A model generated the notes under the pieces. It saw only the letters and a program-made list of their open reading frames with translations, did no database searches and had not been told where the DNA came from. Both the position numbers and the translations under genes were made by a program. Source: Bacillota bacterium (lineage in GTDB: Bacteria; Bacillota_I; Bacilli_A; RFN20; CAG-826). Taken from it: 5,209 nucleotides of DNA. The stretch is taken from positions 1,666 to 6,874 of the forward strand of contig DOQE01000045.1 in the NCBI GenBank assembly GCA_003512585.1, in the 5' to 3' direction. Shown piece after piece: positions 1 to 5,209 of this stretch. The stretch's first letter is position 1. Every line of letters begins with the position of its first letter.

Positions 1-498
1 ATCTTTAATAACGGATACTAAAGTGGCCTCTGATCCAGTCCCGGCCGTAGTAGGAGAAGCCACTAAGGCAACTTTATTTCTTTTTACTTTTAATAAGCCA
101 AAAAAAGGCTTACTTTTATTTGCGGATATGGCCTTAATAGCCTTAGCTAAATCTAAAATCGAACCGCCACCTATTGCAAAAATGCAATCACAATCATTTT
201 CCTTGAAGGATAAATAGCCTTCTTTTACCATTTCTACACTTGGTTCAGAAGAAGAAGAAACATAAACAAAAACATTCAAATGAAATTTCTCTAACGTATC
301 CTTTATTTTTAGTTCATACCCTCTTTTTTTAATGTTTGGTCCAATTAATAAAAAAACCTTTTTATAACGCTTTGATAAGTCAAAGCAAAGATGAGACAAT
401 TCTTTTTCTCCCTTATAGACAAGCTGTTTCTTACTTAGCAAAAAAATAGAAGCAACTTTCATAAAAAATTGATAGATCCTAATGCATATTCTTTTCAT
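1..498 (-). CDS. Iron-containing alcohol dehydrogenase, N-terminal 166 residues (3' end outside window)
   Basis: I translated the minus strand by hand; the frame is open from an ATG at 498 to the window edge. It encodes the Rossmann-like NAD(P)-binding half of a group III (Fe-dependent) alcohol dehydrogenase, which interconverts alcohols and aldehydes or ketones in the cytoplasm. The signatures are GGGSILDLAKAI (residues 110-121), the family's glycine-rich nucleotide-binding loop, and PTTAGTGSEAT (149-159). The metal ligands (one Asp, three His in this family) lie beyond the window, so activity and substrate cannot be judged. The start at 498 is preferred over Met13 (462) because an N-terminus like MKRICIRIYQFFMKVAS resembles the longer subgroup of this family, as I remember it, and because it gives an ATGA overlap with the cls stop. 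No good Shine-Dalgarno site precedes it, so translation is probably coupled to cls. Other members of the fold, such as glycerol dehydrogenase, are less likely given the PTTAGTGSE motif. Confidence 0.9.
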   Translation of the reverse strand, partial: MKRICIRIYQFFMKVASIFLLSKKQLVYKGEKELSHLCFDLSKRYKKVFLLIGPNIKKRGYELKIKDTLEKFHLNVFVYVSSSSEPSVEMVKEGYLSFKENDCDCIFAIGGGSILDLAKAIKAISANKSKPFFGLLKVKRNKVALVASPTTAGTGSEATLVSVIKD

Positions 499-2066
499 AA
501 AAATGGTGCCACAATCCTTAATAATCCCCAATAACTTTTATTTCTTTTATGCCATTTCTCCCAGGTAGATAATTTAATTTCATTTGATAAAGAAATAGTA
601 TCAAGGAAATCTCTTTTCATATCCTTAATGGAAGAAGAGCCAACAATAAAAGTGCCGTTTTCCAAATGAAGGAATAAACTCCTATAATCTAAATTAATCG
701 TTCCAACAGTTGCGGCTTCATTATCACAAATGAACATTTTCTCATGGACAAAGCCTGGGGTATATTCAAAAATCCTTACCCCATTACTTAATAATTTCCC
801 ATAATAAGACCTAGTTAAATTAAAAACGGCTTTCTTATCGGGGATATGAGGGGTCAAAATTATAATTTCTACTCCTGCTTTAGAAGCGGCAATCAAAGAA
901 TTTTCCATCTCTGAATCCACAATTAAATAAGGGGTAGCAATATAAAGGGTTTTATTGGCCCTTTGAATTAATGATAAATATACCCTTTCCCCGACTGCTT
1001 TTGAATCAAAAGGTAAATCACAATAGGGTTGGACTAATCCATTAGTAGGCGGATAACCGCCAATTTCAGAGATATAAGTCGAAGAAGAATAATACTTTTT
1101 ATCGATGTTTTCTTTAGGAGAATAATTAAAAACATAATTAGAGAGAAACATCATGGTCAAAGAAGTAACTGCCTTCCCCTTTAATAAAATCCCATTGTCT
1201 TTCCAATGGCCAAAACGATTGATTCTATTAATATATTCATCGGCTATATTAAATCCGCCAGTAAAAGCCGTATGTCCATCTATTATAATCATCTTTCGAT
1301 GGTCCCTATTATTTTGCCTAACATCTATTAAAGGACGGAACGGGTTGAATTTATGGCACTTTATCCCCTCGGATATAAGTTGCTTATCGAAATTTATCGG
1401 AGCCACTGAAATTGAGCCAACATCATCATAAATAATCCTTATATCCACCCCTTCTTTAACTTTTTCTAATAAAACCTTATGAATCTGATCCCAAAAAAAT
1501 CCATTTTTTTCAATTATAAAAAACTCGATAAATATATAATGCCTTGCTTTTTTTAGCTCATATAAGATGGGATCTAAAATTAAATCGCCAAGAGGGAAAT
1601 AGCTAACGGAAGTATGGTCAAAAATACCTCCGCCACGAGTTGAAAACAAGAAATTAGATAATGGTAAATATTTAGGATAGAAACTAGATAAAAGCTCAAT
1701 GGCCTTTTTTTCGCTTTCTTCTTTTTCTAATGGCTTAATATAACGATTAACCAAGGCCTTTTTTCTTTTTGAAGTCTGCTTATTTGCAAAAACTATATAC
1801 ATTAAAGCCCCAAGCAACGGCAAGCAATTAACAACCCAAATCCAGACAATTCTATATGCATCGGGAGAAGAAGAGTTAATAATATAACTAGATAAGACCA
1901 CGTTTAGGAAAAAAGTCAAAGCCAAAATAACGCCAAATAGAGTTGCATGTTTTTGGGAATAAGTAGATAAGTAGACAAAAGCAAAAATAGCTAGAGCAAA
2001 TTGAGTAAGAAGCAAAAGTCCAATTATTAGTTTTGGCCAAAAACCGGGTTTAAAAAACGTTTTCAT
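495..2066 (-). CDS. cls: Cardiolipin synthase (phospholipase D superfamily)
   Basis: This membrane enzyme condenses two phosphatidylglycerol molecules into cardiolipin and glycerol. The 523 residues fit the usual length of about 480-520. Three hydrophobic segments at about 12-33, 41-62 and 73-93 form the membrane anchor; the last matches the PLDc_N region. Two phospholipase D domains follow. The first HKD motif is HRKMIIID (His256, Lys258, Asp263), followed by FTGGFNIADEY (268-278). The second is HEKMFICD (His441, Lys443, Asp448), followed by GTINLDYRS (455-463). A TPYLIVDSEM stretch (378-387), typical of Cls, starts the second domain. All catalytic residues are present, so it should be active. 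The start overlaps the preceding gene by 17 bp and has only a weak AAGAAG ribosome site, suggesting translational coupling. The TGA stop is shared with the next gene's ATG. I cannot say which Cls paralogue (ClsA, ClsB) it best matches, although the N-terminal helices argue for the ClsA type. Confidence 0.95.
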   Translation of the reverse strand: MKTFFKPGFWPKLIIGLLLLTQFALAIFAFVYLSTYSQKHATLFGVILALTFFLNVVLSSYIINSSSPDAYRIVWIWVVNCLPLLGALMYIVFANKQTSKRKKALVNRYIKPLEKEESEKKAIELLSSFYPKYLPLSNFLFSTRGGGIFDHTSVSYFPLGDLILDPILYELKKARHYIFIEFFIIEKNGFFWDQIHKVLLEKVKEGVDIRIIYDDVGSISVAPINFDKQLISEGIKCHKFNPFRPLIDVRQNNRDHRKMIIIDGHTAFTGGFNIADEYINRINRFGHWKDNGILLKGKAVTSLTMMFLSNYVFNYSPKENIDKKYYSSSTYISEIGGYPPTNGLVQPYCDLPFDSKAVGERVYLSLIQRANKTLYIATPYLIVDSEMENSLIAASKAGVEIIILTPHIPDKKAVFNLTRSYYGKLLSNGVRIFEYTPGFVHEKMFICDNEAATVGTINLDYRSLFLHLENGTFIVGSSSIKDMKRDFLDTISLSNEIKLSTWEKWHKRNKSYWGLLRIVAPFL

Positions 2067-2697
2067 TGTTTTTCTTCTTTAAATAAGAAAAATAATCTTT
2101 GCTAGATAAATTATTTTCCTTTAACATGAACATAAAAGCTTTTAAGCATGCATTTAAATTATTGCTTTTATCAATAAAGTTCAATATTTCCTTTATTTCT
2201 TTCTTATCGATTTTAGAAGAATAAAAACGGATGGCTTTTTTTAAGGACAATAGTTCCCTATATTCATCGCTAGAAATCTTTTCTTTTCTTTCGTTTGAAT
2301 AAATCAAGGCTTTTTCAAAAGCTTTTAAATCAAGAGGATCAACATTATTTTCTTTTGCTTCCTCTAAAAGAAAATAACGTCCTTCGATATTCTTATTAAA
2401 TCTAAGCGGAACAATTTCTTTGCCTAAAGCAATGATAAGCGAAGTAATTTTATCTTTAGAAACAGAATACACGGGGCTTAAAAAAGATTCTATTTTGACT
2501 TTTCCATCATATTTGGAAGCTAAAATATTATTTAAACTAGAAGAGAGATTTTTTTCTTTTAAAAAACTGCCTCCGGGAAAATGAAAACTAGACAAAGGAA
2601 AACCATCTTTGTCTATTTCGCGAACAAAAAGAGCTTTTTTATAACTAAGCAAGGCCAAACCGACATAATCAACTTGTTTTACCTTTACTTTTTTCAT
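2050..2697 (-). CDS. Degenerate Nudix (MutT-like) domain protein with a helical C-terminal extension
   Basis: I do not recognise a specific named family for this 215-residue protein. Its first ~132 residues read like a MutT-type Nudix fold: an opening strand VDYVGLALLSYKKALFVRE (9-27), the FPGG turn (40-43), a middle strand KITSLIIALG (83-92) and a closing helix DPLDLKAFEKAL (120-131) that resembles the end of MutT-like proteins. The Nudix box GX5EX7REUXEEXGU is not conserved. After Gly43 the stretch contains Glu48 one place off, and the REUXEE part is replaced by Asn, Ile, Leu, Ala, Ser and Lys (57-62), with no acidic residues for Mg2+. Hydrolase activity is therefore unlikely, and a binding or regulatory role is possible. 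Residues ~133-215 are charged and helical with no domain I know. No signal peptide or membrane helix is visible. It overlaps cls by 17 bp and follows the phospholipase gene after 43 bases. The Nudix assignment rests on pattern only. Confidence 0.75.
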   Translation of the reverse strand: MKKVKVKQVDYVGLALLSYKKALFVREIDKDGFPLSSFHFPGGSFLKEKNLSSSLNNILASKYDGKVKIESFLSPVYSVSKDKITSLIIALGKEIVPLRFNKNIEGRYFLLEEAKENNVDPLDLKAFEKALIYSNERKEKISSDEYRELLSLKKAIRFYSSKIDKKEIKEILNFIDKSNNLNACLKAFMFMLKENNLSSKDYFSYLKKKNNENVF

Positions 2698-2700
2698 ACC

Positions 2701-2715
2701 TACTTATTTTAAGTA
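2701..2715 (-). promoter_or_regulatory. Small hairpin just before the Nudix-like start codon
   Basis: TACTTATTTTAAGTA is a perfect inverted repeat with 6-bp arms and a 3-base loop. On the minus strand its 3' arm ends three bases before the ATG at 2697 and includes part of the only purine-rich stretch, AGTAGG, that could bind the ribosome. The structure could therefore mask initiation, but the stem is A/T-rich and weak. It is not a terminator: there is no T run after it. Such short A/T palindromes also arise by chance in DNA of this composition. Confidence 0.3.
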
Positions 2716-2728
2716 GAAATTAACAAAA

Positions 2729-2756
2729 AGTATAGACTGACTAAACCTTATAGCAA
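2729..2756 (-). promoter_or_regulatory. Candidate internal sigma-A promoter for the Nudix-like gene, cls and the dehydrogenase
   Basis: On the minus strand, TTGCTA (2756-2751; 4 of 6 matches to TTGACA) is followed after 16 bases by TATACT (2734-2729; 5 of 6 matches to TATAAT). Transcription would begin near 2722, leaving a leader of about 25 bases that contains the small hairpin at 2701-2715. The -35 box lies inside the last codons of the phospholipase gene. This is the only larger gap inside the gene string, a logical place for a second promoter. Similar matches occur by chance in AT-rich DNA. Confidence 0.35.
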
Positions 2757-3643
2757 CATGAGCAATACTTTTTCTTTTCTCCGAATGGAGTCCCATCATG
2801 GTCGACTTTCTTGCAATAACAATTAATATTATCAACATCTAGATTTAGCAAAAAAGAGAACAAATCCAGATATTCTTTTTTAGCCTTTTCCATTAAATCA
2901 AAAATGGAAGAAGCATGGACTTCTCCACTACAAGGGTCTTTCCATTCATTGTGTTTTAAATTTAACACATCGATATAATCTAATCTTTTATAAAAATGAG
3001 GATAAGACATTGCATAGGCAAGGGAGTATTTCCCAACCACCCTAAACAAGAGTCGCTTAATCCCACTCCTAGAAAAAAGAATTTTTTCGATATGAATAAA
3101 ATCTAAAACCGATTCTTTATACGTTTTAATATCTAAGTTAGGGTCTTTAAAAAGAGTAAATAGATTAGAAACGCCATTTAAATTTATGTTTTTCAAATTG
3201 ATTGTTTTCCCAGGATTAGTATATTTGCCCGTTGCTTTTGATAAATTGATATCGAGTAAAGATTCAAAAGACCCATGACAATATTTATATTTAGAATCTA
3301 ATTTGCCTTCCTTATTAAATCCAGAACGGTAGAAAACATATGGGTGCACATTTTTGTCTAAACAATAATGCAAAAATAAGCCATAGACAAAAGATGATAA
3401 TTTTTTATCTCCATTCGCTTTTTCTAGCATTTTTAAATAAACGGGTGCGATATTTTGATGATGTAGCTTTTCCCCCACTTCCCAAATTTCTTTATAATTT
3501 ATAGGTCTTCCTTTTTTTAAAATGCCACGATAAAAGAAAGGATCGGGACCTTGAGTTCCAAGCAAAAAATAATCTTTATCTACTCCATCTAAGCAAGAAT
3601 AAACATCTAAAGCGAATATATAGTGGGTCAAAGCCGCTGGCAT
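2741..3643 (-). CDS. Zinc-dependent phospholipase C family protein
   Basis: This 300-residue protein has the helical Zn_dep_PLPC fold related to Bacillus cereus phospholipase C, which cleaves phospholipids to diacylglycerol and a phosphorylated head group. A full set of likely metal ligands is visible, aligned from memory to that enzyme: His7 in ALTHYIFA (His14), Asp34 in GPDPFF (Asp55), His61 or His62 (His69), His92 and Asp96 in HYCLD (His118, Asp122), His100 in HPY (His128), and His123 and Glu127 in HGSFE (His142, Glu146). The HxxxD and HxxxE spacing is exact. There is no signal peptide, unlike the secreted toxins, so it probably acts inside the cell, and its true substrate is unknown. An unusual tail carries Cys275, Cys277, Cys294, Cys296 and Cys297 plus His282. 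The ATG shares its A with the transporter's TAA (TAATG) and has a good ribosome site (AGGAG) 10 bases upstream. Intracellular homologues are mostly uncharacterised. Confidence 0.85.
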   Translation of the reverse strand: MPAALTHYIFALDVYSCLDGVDKDYFLLGTQGPDPFFYRGILKKGRPINYKEIWEVGEKLHHQNIAPVYLKMLEKANGDKKLSSFVYGLFLHYCLDKNVHPYVFYRSGFNKEGKLDSKYKYCHGSFESLLDINLSKATGKYTNPGKTINLKNINLNGVSNLFTLFKDPNLDIKTYKESVLDFIHIEKILFSRSGIKRLLFRVVGKYSLAYAMSYPHFYKRLDYIDVLNLKHNEWKDPCSGEVHASSIFDLMEKAKKEYLDLFSFLLNLDVDNINCYCKKVDHDGTPFGEKKKYCSCCYKV

Positions 3644-5067
3644 TATTCTTCTTCTCCTAAAGCTTCCAAGCCTTTCTTAAAGTCGGTCTTTTTATTTCTT
3701 ACATTTTTAACAAACATAAAAATAACTAAGGAAACGCTAGCCATAGATAGTCCATAAATTGGCAAGAAAGCAAAATCTAGGTTTGGGGAAAGAATCAAAC
3801 TTCCCAATAGAACCGGAGTAACGGTTTGGGCGGCCATGGAAGAGGCATAATAAAAACCAGTAAATTTTCCAATTTTTTTATTCGAGCATAATTCAACAAC
3901 CATCGGGAAGGAATTAACGTGAACCAAAGACATGCCAAATCCTTTTAAACCCCAAACAAAATATAAATATAATGGGAAGGGGTTATATTGACCTGCCGCT
4001 GGAGTATTTACCGGGATTGAATAAGAACAAATTGTCCATAGCAACAAGGAGGCAACAGTTATTCCTAGCCCAATAACAACCGTCCATTTCCTTCCGATTT
4101 TTGAAGCGATACTCCCTCCAAATAGGAAGCCTAGCACCGAAGCGGCTCCGCCTATGATTATGGTAATCATCATTTTTGAAGAATCGCTAAGCAAATGATA
4201 TTGGGTGTAATTAACCATGAAAGTGCCAATCCCATTATCAGACATAAACCAAAAGAATTCGGCTCCTAAAATCAAAAATAACATAATTTTATTAGCCTTA
4301 GTTAATGGGACATCTTCTTCCCCTTCTTTGATTTTATCTTCGATTTCGGCTTCCTTTTCGCCTAATTCCATATCTTCTTTTACTTCCTTTTCTATCTTGT
4401 TTTCATTAATCAAAAAGAAAAGAACCAAAGCAGAGACAACCATTAAAATAGAGCCAACTAAAAAAGGAATTTCAATAACCCAAATATTTAAATACTTGCT
4501 TCCCCCTACTTTTAAATAGGAAGAAAGGGAAAAGAAAATGCCAAGAACTGTAGCAAAAGCCCCGCCAATGTAGCCCATTATATTAATAATGCCGTTTGCT
4601 TTGCTTCTAAGCGGCTTAGGGGTTATATCAGGCATTAAGGCAACGGCAGGATTTCTATACATCATGGCAAAAGTGACAACGATGAACATACAAGATAACA
4701 CGCCAGCTAAATTGTTATAATGAAAAGCAACTGGAATAAAAGGGAAAGCAATCGCACAAACAAAAGTCCCAACTAGAATATAAGGCATTCTTTTGCCGAT
4801 AGGAGTTTTAGTCTTGTCAGATAAATGGCCAAAAATAGGCAATAATATCAAGGCAGCCAAATTATCAATTGCCATCATAATACCAACTAGATATTGGACC
4901 GACTTTGCTGTCGATCCTGGGATGGCCTTAGTAAATAACTCAGTCAAAAATGTTGGACACCAAGAATCATAGACTTGCCATAACAACAAAATGCCAAAAA
5001 AGGCAAATCCAATAATAAAGGTACGTTTATAATTTAGTTTTAGTTTTTTTGTTTCATTATTTTCCAT
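3643..5067 (-). CDS. MFS transporter, SLC45/GPH-like (putative sugar or small-solute symporter)
   Basis: The 474 residues show about twelve membrane helices (near 15-35, 57-80, 94-114, 119-137, 158-181, 195-220, 261-285, 299-320, 327-348, 364-385, 402-426, 434-453), typical of a major facilitator in the inner membrane. The loop between helices 2 and 3 carries GHLSDKTKTPIGKRMPY (80-96), and RNPAVALMPDITP (138-150) ends helix 4; both recall the sucrose/SLC45 and glycoside-pentoside-hexuronide cation symporters. A second-half copy of the loop motif is SKIGRKW (322-328). The central cytoplasmic loop (~222-260) is long and strongly charged, rich in Glu and Lys. The substrate cannot be read from sequence; a glycoside is the family-based guess. 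The start at 5067 follows AAGGA (5080-5076) by 8 bases. It is the first gene of the string, and its stop is fused to the phospholipase start. Its place beside lipid enzymes gives no firm substrate clue. Confidence 0.85.
   Translation of the reverse strand: MENNETKKLKLNYKRTFIIGFAFFGILLLWQVYDSWCPTFLTELFTKAIPGSTAKSVQYLVGIMMAIDNLAALILLPIFGHLSDKTKTPIGKRMPYILVGTFVCAIAFPFIPVAFHYNNLAGVLSCMFIVVTFAMMYRNPAVALMPDITPKPLRSKANGIINIMGYIGGAFATVLGIFFSLSSYLKVGGSKYLNIWVIEIPFLVGSILMVVSALVLFFLINENKIEKEVKEDMELGEKEAEIEDKIKEGEEDVPLTKANKIMLFLILGAEFFWFMSDNGIGTFMVNYTQYHLLSDSSKMMITIIIGGAASVLGFLFGGSIASKIGRKWTVVIGLGITVASLLLWTICSYSIPVNTPAAGQYNPFPLYLYFVWGLKGFGMSLVHVNSFPMVVELCSNKKIGKFTGFYYASSMAAQTVTPVLLGSLILSPNLDFAFLPIYGLSMASVSLVIFMFVKNVRNKKTDFKKGLEALGEEE
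3654..3658 (-). promoter_or_regulatory. Shine-Dalgarno site of the phospholipase gene, inside the transporter's last codons
   Basis: AGGAG on the minus strand lies 10 bases before the ATG at 3643 and is embedded in the final Gly-Glu-Glu-Glu codons of the transporter. With the TAATG stop/start junction this fixes the phospholipase start and implies that ribosomes finishing the transporter can reinitiate there. Confidence 0.7.
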
Positions 5068-5095
5068 GCTTTATTTCCTTAACTTAAAATATCCT

Positions 5096-5123
5096 AATCT
5101 AGTAAAAGAGAAATTTAAAGCAA
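5096..5123 (-). promoter_or_regulatory. Candidate promoter of the operon
   Basis: On the minus strand, TTGCTT (5123-5118) and TAGATT (5101-5096; 4 of 6 matches to TATAAT) are separated by 16 bases. A transcript starting near 5089 would have a leader of about 22 bases containing the AAGGA ribosome site. The match is modest; another TTGCTT lies upstream (5178-5173), so the true promoter could be farther out. Confidence 0.3.
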
Positions 5124-5178
5124 CTTTAGAAAATGGCTTAGATTAAGCCACATTAATTAAAGCAATTTATTTAAGCAA
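5114..5178. repeat. Three short direct repeats, consensus TTWAAGCAA
   Basis: TTTAAAGCAA (5114-5123), TTAAAGCAA (5157-5165) and TTTAAGCAA (5170-5178) occur in the same orientation within 65 bases upstream of the transporter. A related TTAAGCCA forms one arm of the palindrome at 5134-5150. The spacing is irregular. They could be regulator binding sites, but short A/T-rich words recur easily here, and the first one coincides with the candidate -35 box. Confidence 0.25.
5134..5150 (-). terminator. Hairpin upstream of the transporter: weak terminator or operator
   Basis: TGGCTTA and TAAGCCA form a perfect 7-bp inverted repeat around a 3-base loop. Read on the minus strand it is followed at once by TTTTCT, and it lies 16 bases after a possible stop codon at 5167-5169, so it could end transcription of the upstream gene. 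The stem is short with three G:C pairs and the T run is brief. Its symmetry and position just upstream of the candidate promoter would equally suit a repressor or activator site. It does not match the catabolite-response (cre) consensus. Confidence 0.4.
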
Positions 5179-5209
5179 GCCTTTATATGTATCTAAAATT
5201 ATTTCCTTT
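5167..5209 (-). CDS. Possible C-terminal end of an upstream gene
   Basis: One minus-strand frame reads KEIILDTYKGLLK and then TAA (5169-5167), which looks like an amphipathic protein end. Another frame is also open for eight codons before a stop (TAA near 5183), and the third closes at once. Thirteen codons cannot establish a gene or a product. The reading is supported only by plausible composition and by the hairpin that follows it. Confidence 0.25.
   Translation of the reverse strand, partial: KEIILDTYKGLLK

Noticed and set aside
23..217. A 64-codon plus-strand open frame
   Set aside because: It lies wholly opposite the alcohol dehydrogenase frame, which has clear family motifs; no ribosome site or recognisable protein.
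495..497. TGA read as tryptophan (mycoplasma code), which would fuse cls with the dehydrogenase
   Set aside because: The downstream frame is not in phase as a useful fusion requires: cls ends at its usual place after the second HKD domain, and the dehydrogenase has its own family-like N-terminus starting with the overlapping ATG in a different frame.
1153..1431. A 92-codon plus-strand open frame
   Set aside because: It lies opposite the cardiolipin synthase region that includes the first HKD motif; a shadow frame.
1787..2033. Three N-terminal membrane segments in cardiolipin synthase instead of two
   Set aside because: A longer hydrophobic N-terminus with a PLDc_N segment is, as far as I recall, common in Bacillota cardiolipin synthases; not unusual enough for a finding.
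4217..4519. A 100-codon plus-strand open frame rich in Ser and Ile
   Set aside because: It lies opposite the charged loop and flanking helices of the MFS transporter; the composition is what the antisense of Glu/Lys codons gives.
5134..5150. Catabolite repression (cre) site
   Set aside because: The palindrome lacks the central CG and the WTGNAA arm of the cre consensus.
1..5209. CRISPR array, tRNA or rRNA, insertion sequence or phage module
   Set aside because: No regularly spaced repeats, no cloverleaf-like intergenic sequence and no transposase or phage protein; nearly all of the window is explained by five colinear genes.

Overview
The window is AT-rich with a lysine-, asparagine- and isoleucine-rich proteome, tight gene packing and start codons that are all ATG. 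TGA is used as a genuine stop: the cardiolipin synthase gene ends in TGA inside an ATGA junction, and a standard code keeps every frame intact. This points to a low-GC Bacillota relative, perhaps a Bacilli or Erysipelotrichales/RF39-like gut lineage. TGA-as-Trp mycoplasmas are unlikely. The exact taxon is inference from gene style, not shown by the sequence.

Everything recognisable is on the minus strand, so the transcriptional order runs from right to left. At the right edge (5068-5209) is a 142-base intergenic region. It may hold the last codons of an upstream gene, then a 7-bp hairpin followed by a short T run, a candidate promoter and a Shine-Dalgarno site. Five genes follow. (1) A 12-helix MFS transporter of the sugar-transporter-like SLC45/GPH type (3643-5067). 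(2) A zinc-dependent phospholipase C family protein (2741-3643), joined to the transporter by a TAATG stop/start fusion. (3) A 43-base gap with a candidate internal promoter and a small hairpin, then a 215-residue protein with a MutT/Nudix-like fold that lacks the catalytic glutamates (2050-2697). (4) Cardiolipin synthase with two intact HKD motifs (495-2066), overlapping the previous gene by 17 bp. (5) The first 166 codons of an iron-containing alcohol dehydrogenase (1-498), overlapping cls by 4 bp (ATGA) and running off the left edge. This last gene is easy to miss because its end lies outside the window.

The overlaps suggest one operon, possibly with a second promoter ahead of the Nudix-like gene. 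The recognisable theme is membrane phospholipids: a phospholipase C-fold enzyme beside a cardiolipin synthase. The transporter, the inactive-looking Nudix protein and the dehydrogenase do not have an obvious fixed place in that pathway. I see no RNA genes, CRISPR arrays, insertion sequences or phage genes. The most unusual items are the degenerate Nudix protein between the two lipid genes and the cysteine-rich tail on the phospholipase-like protein.
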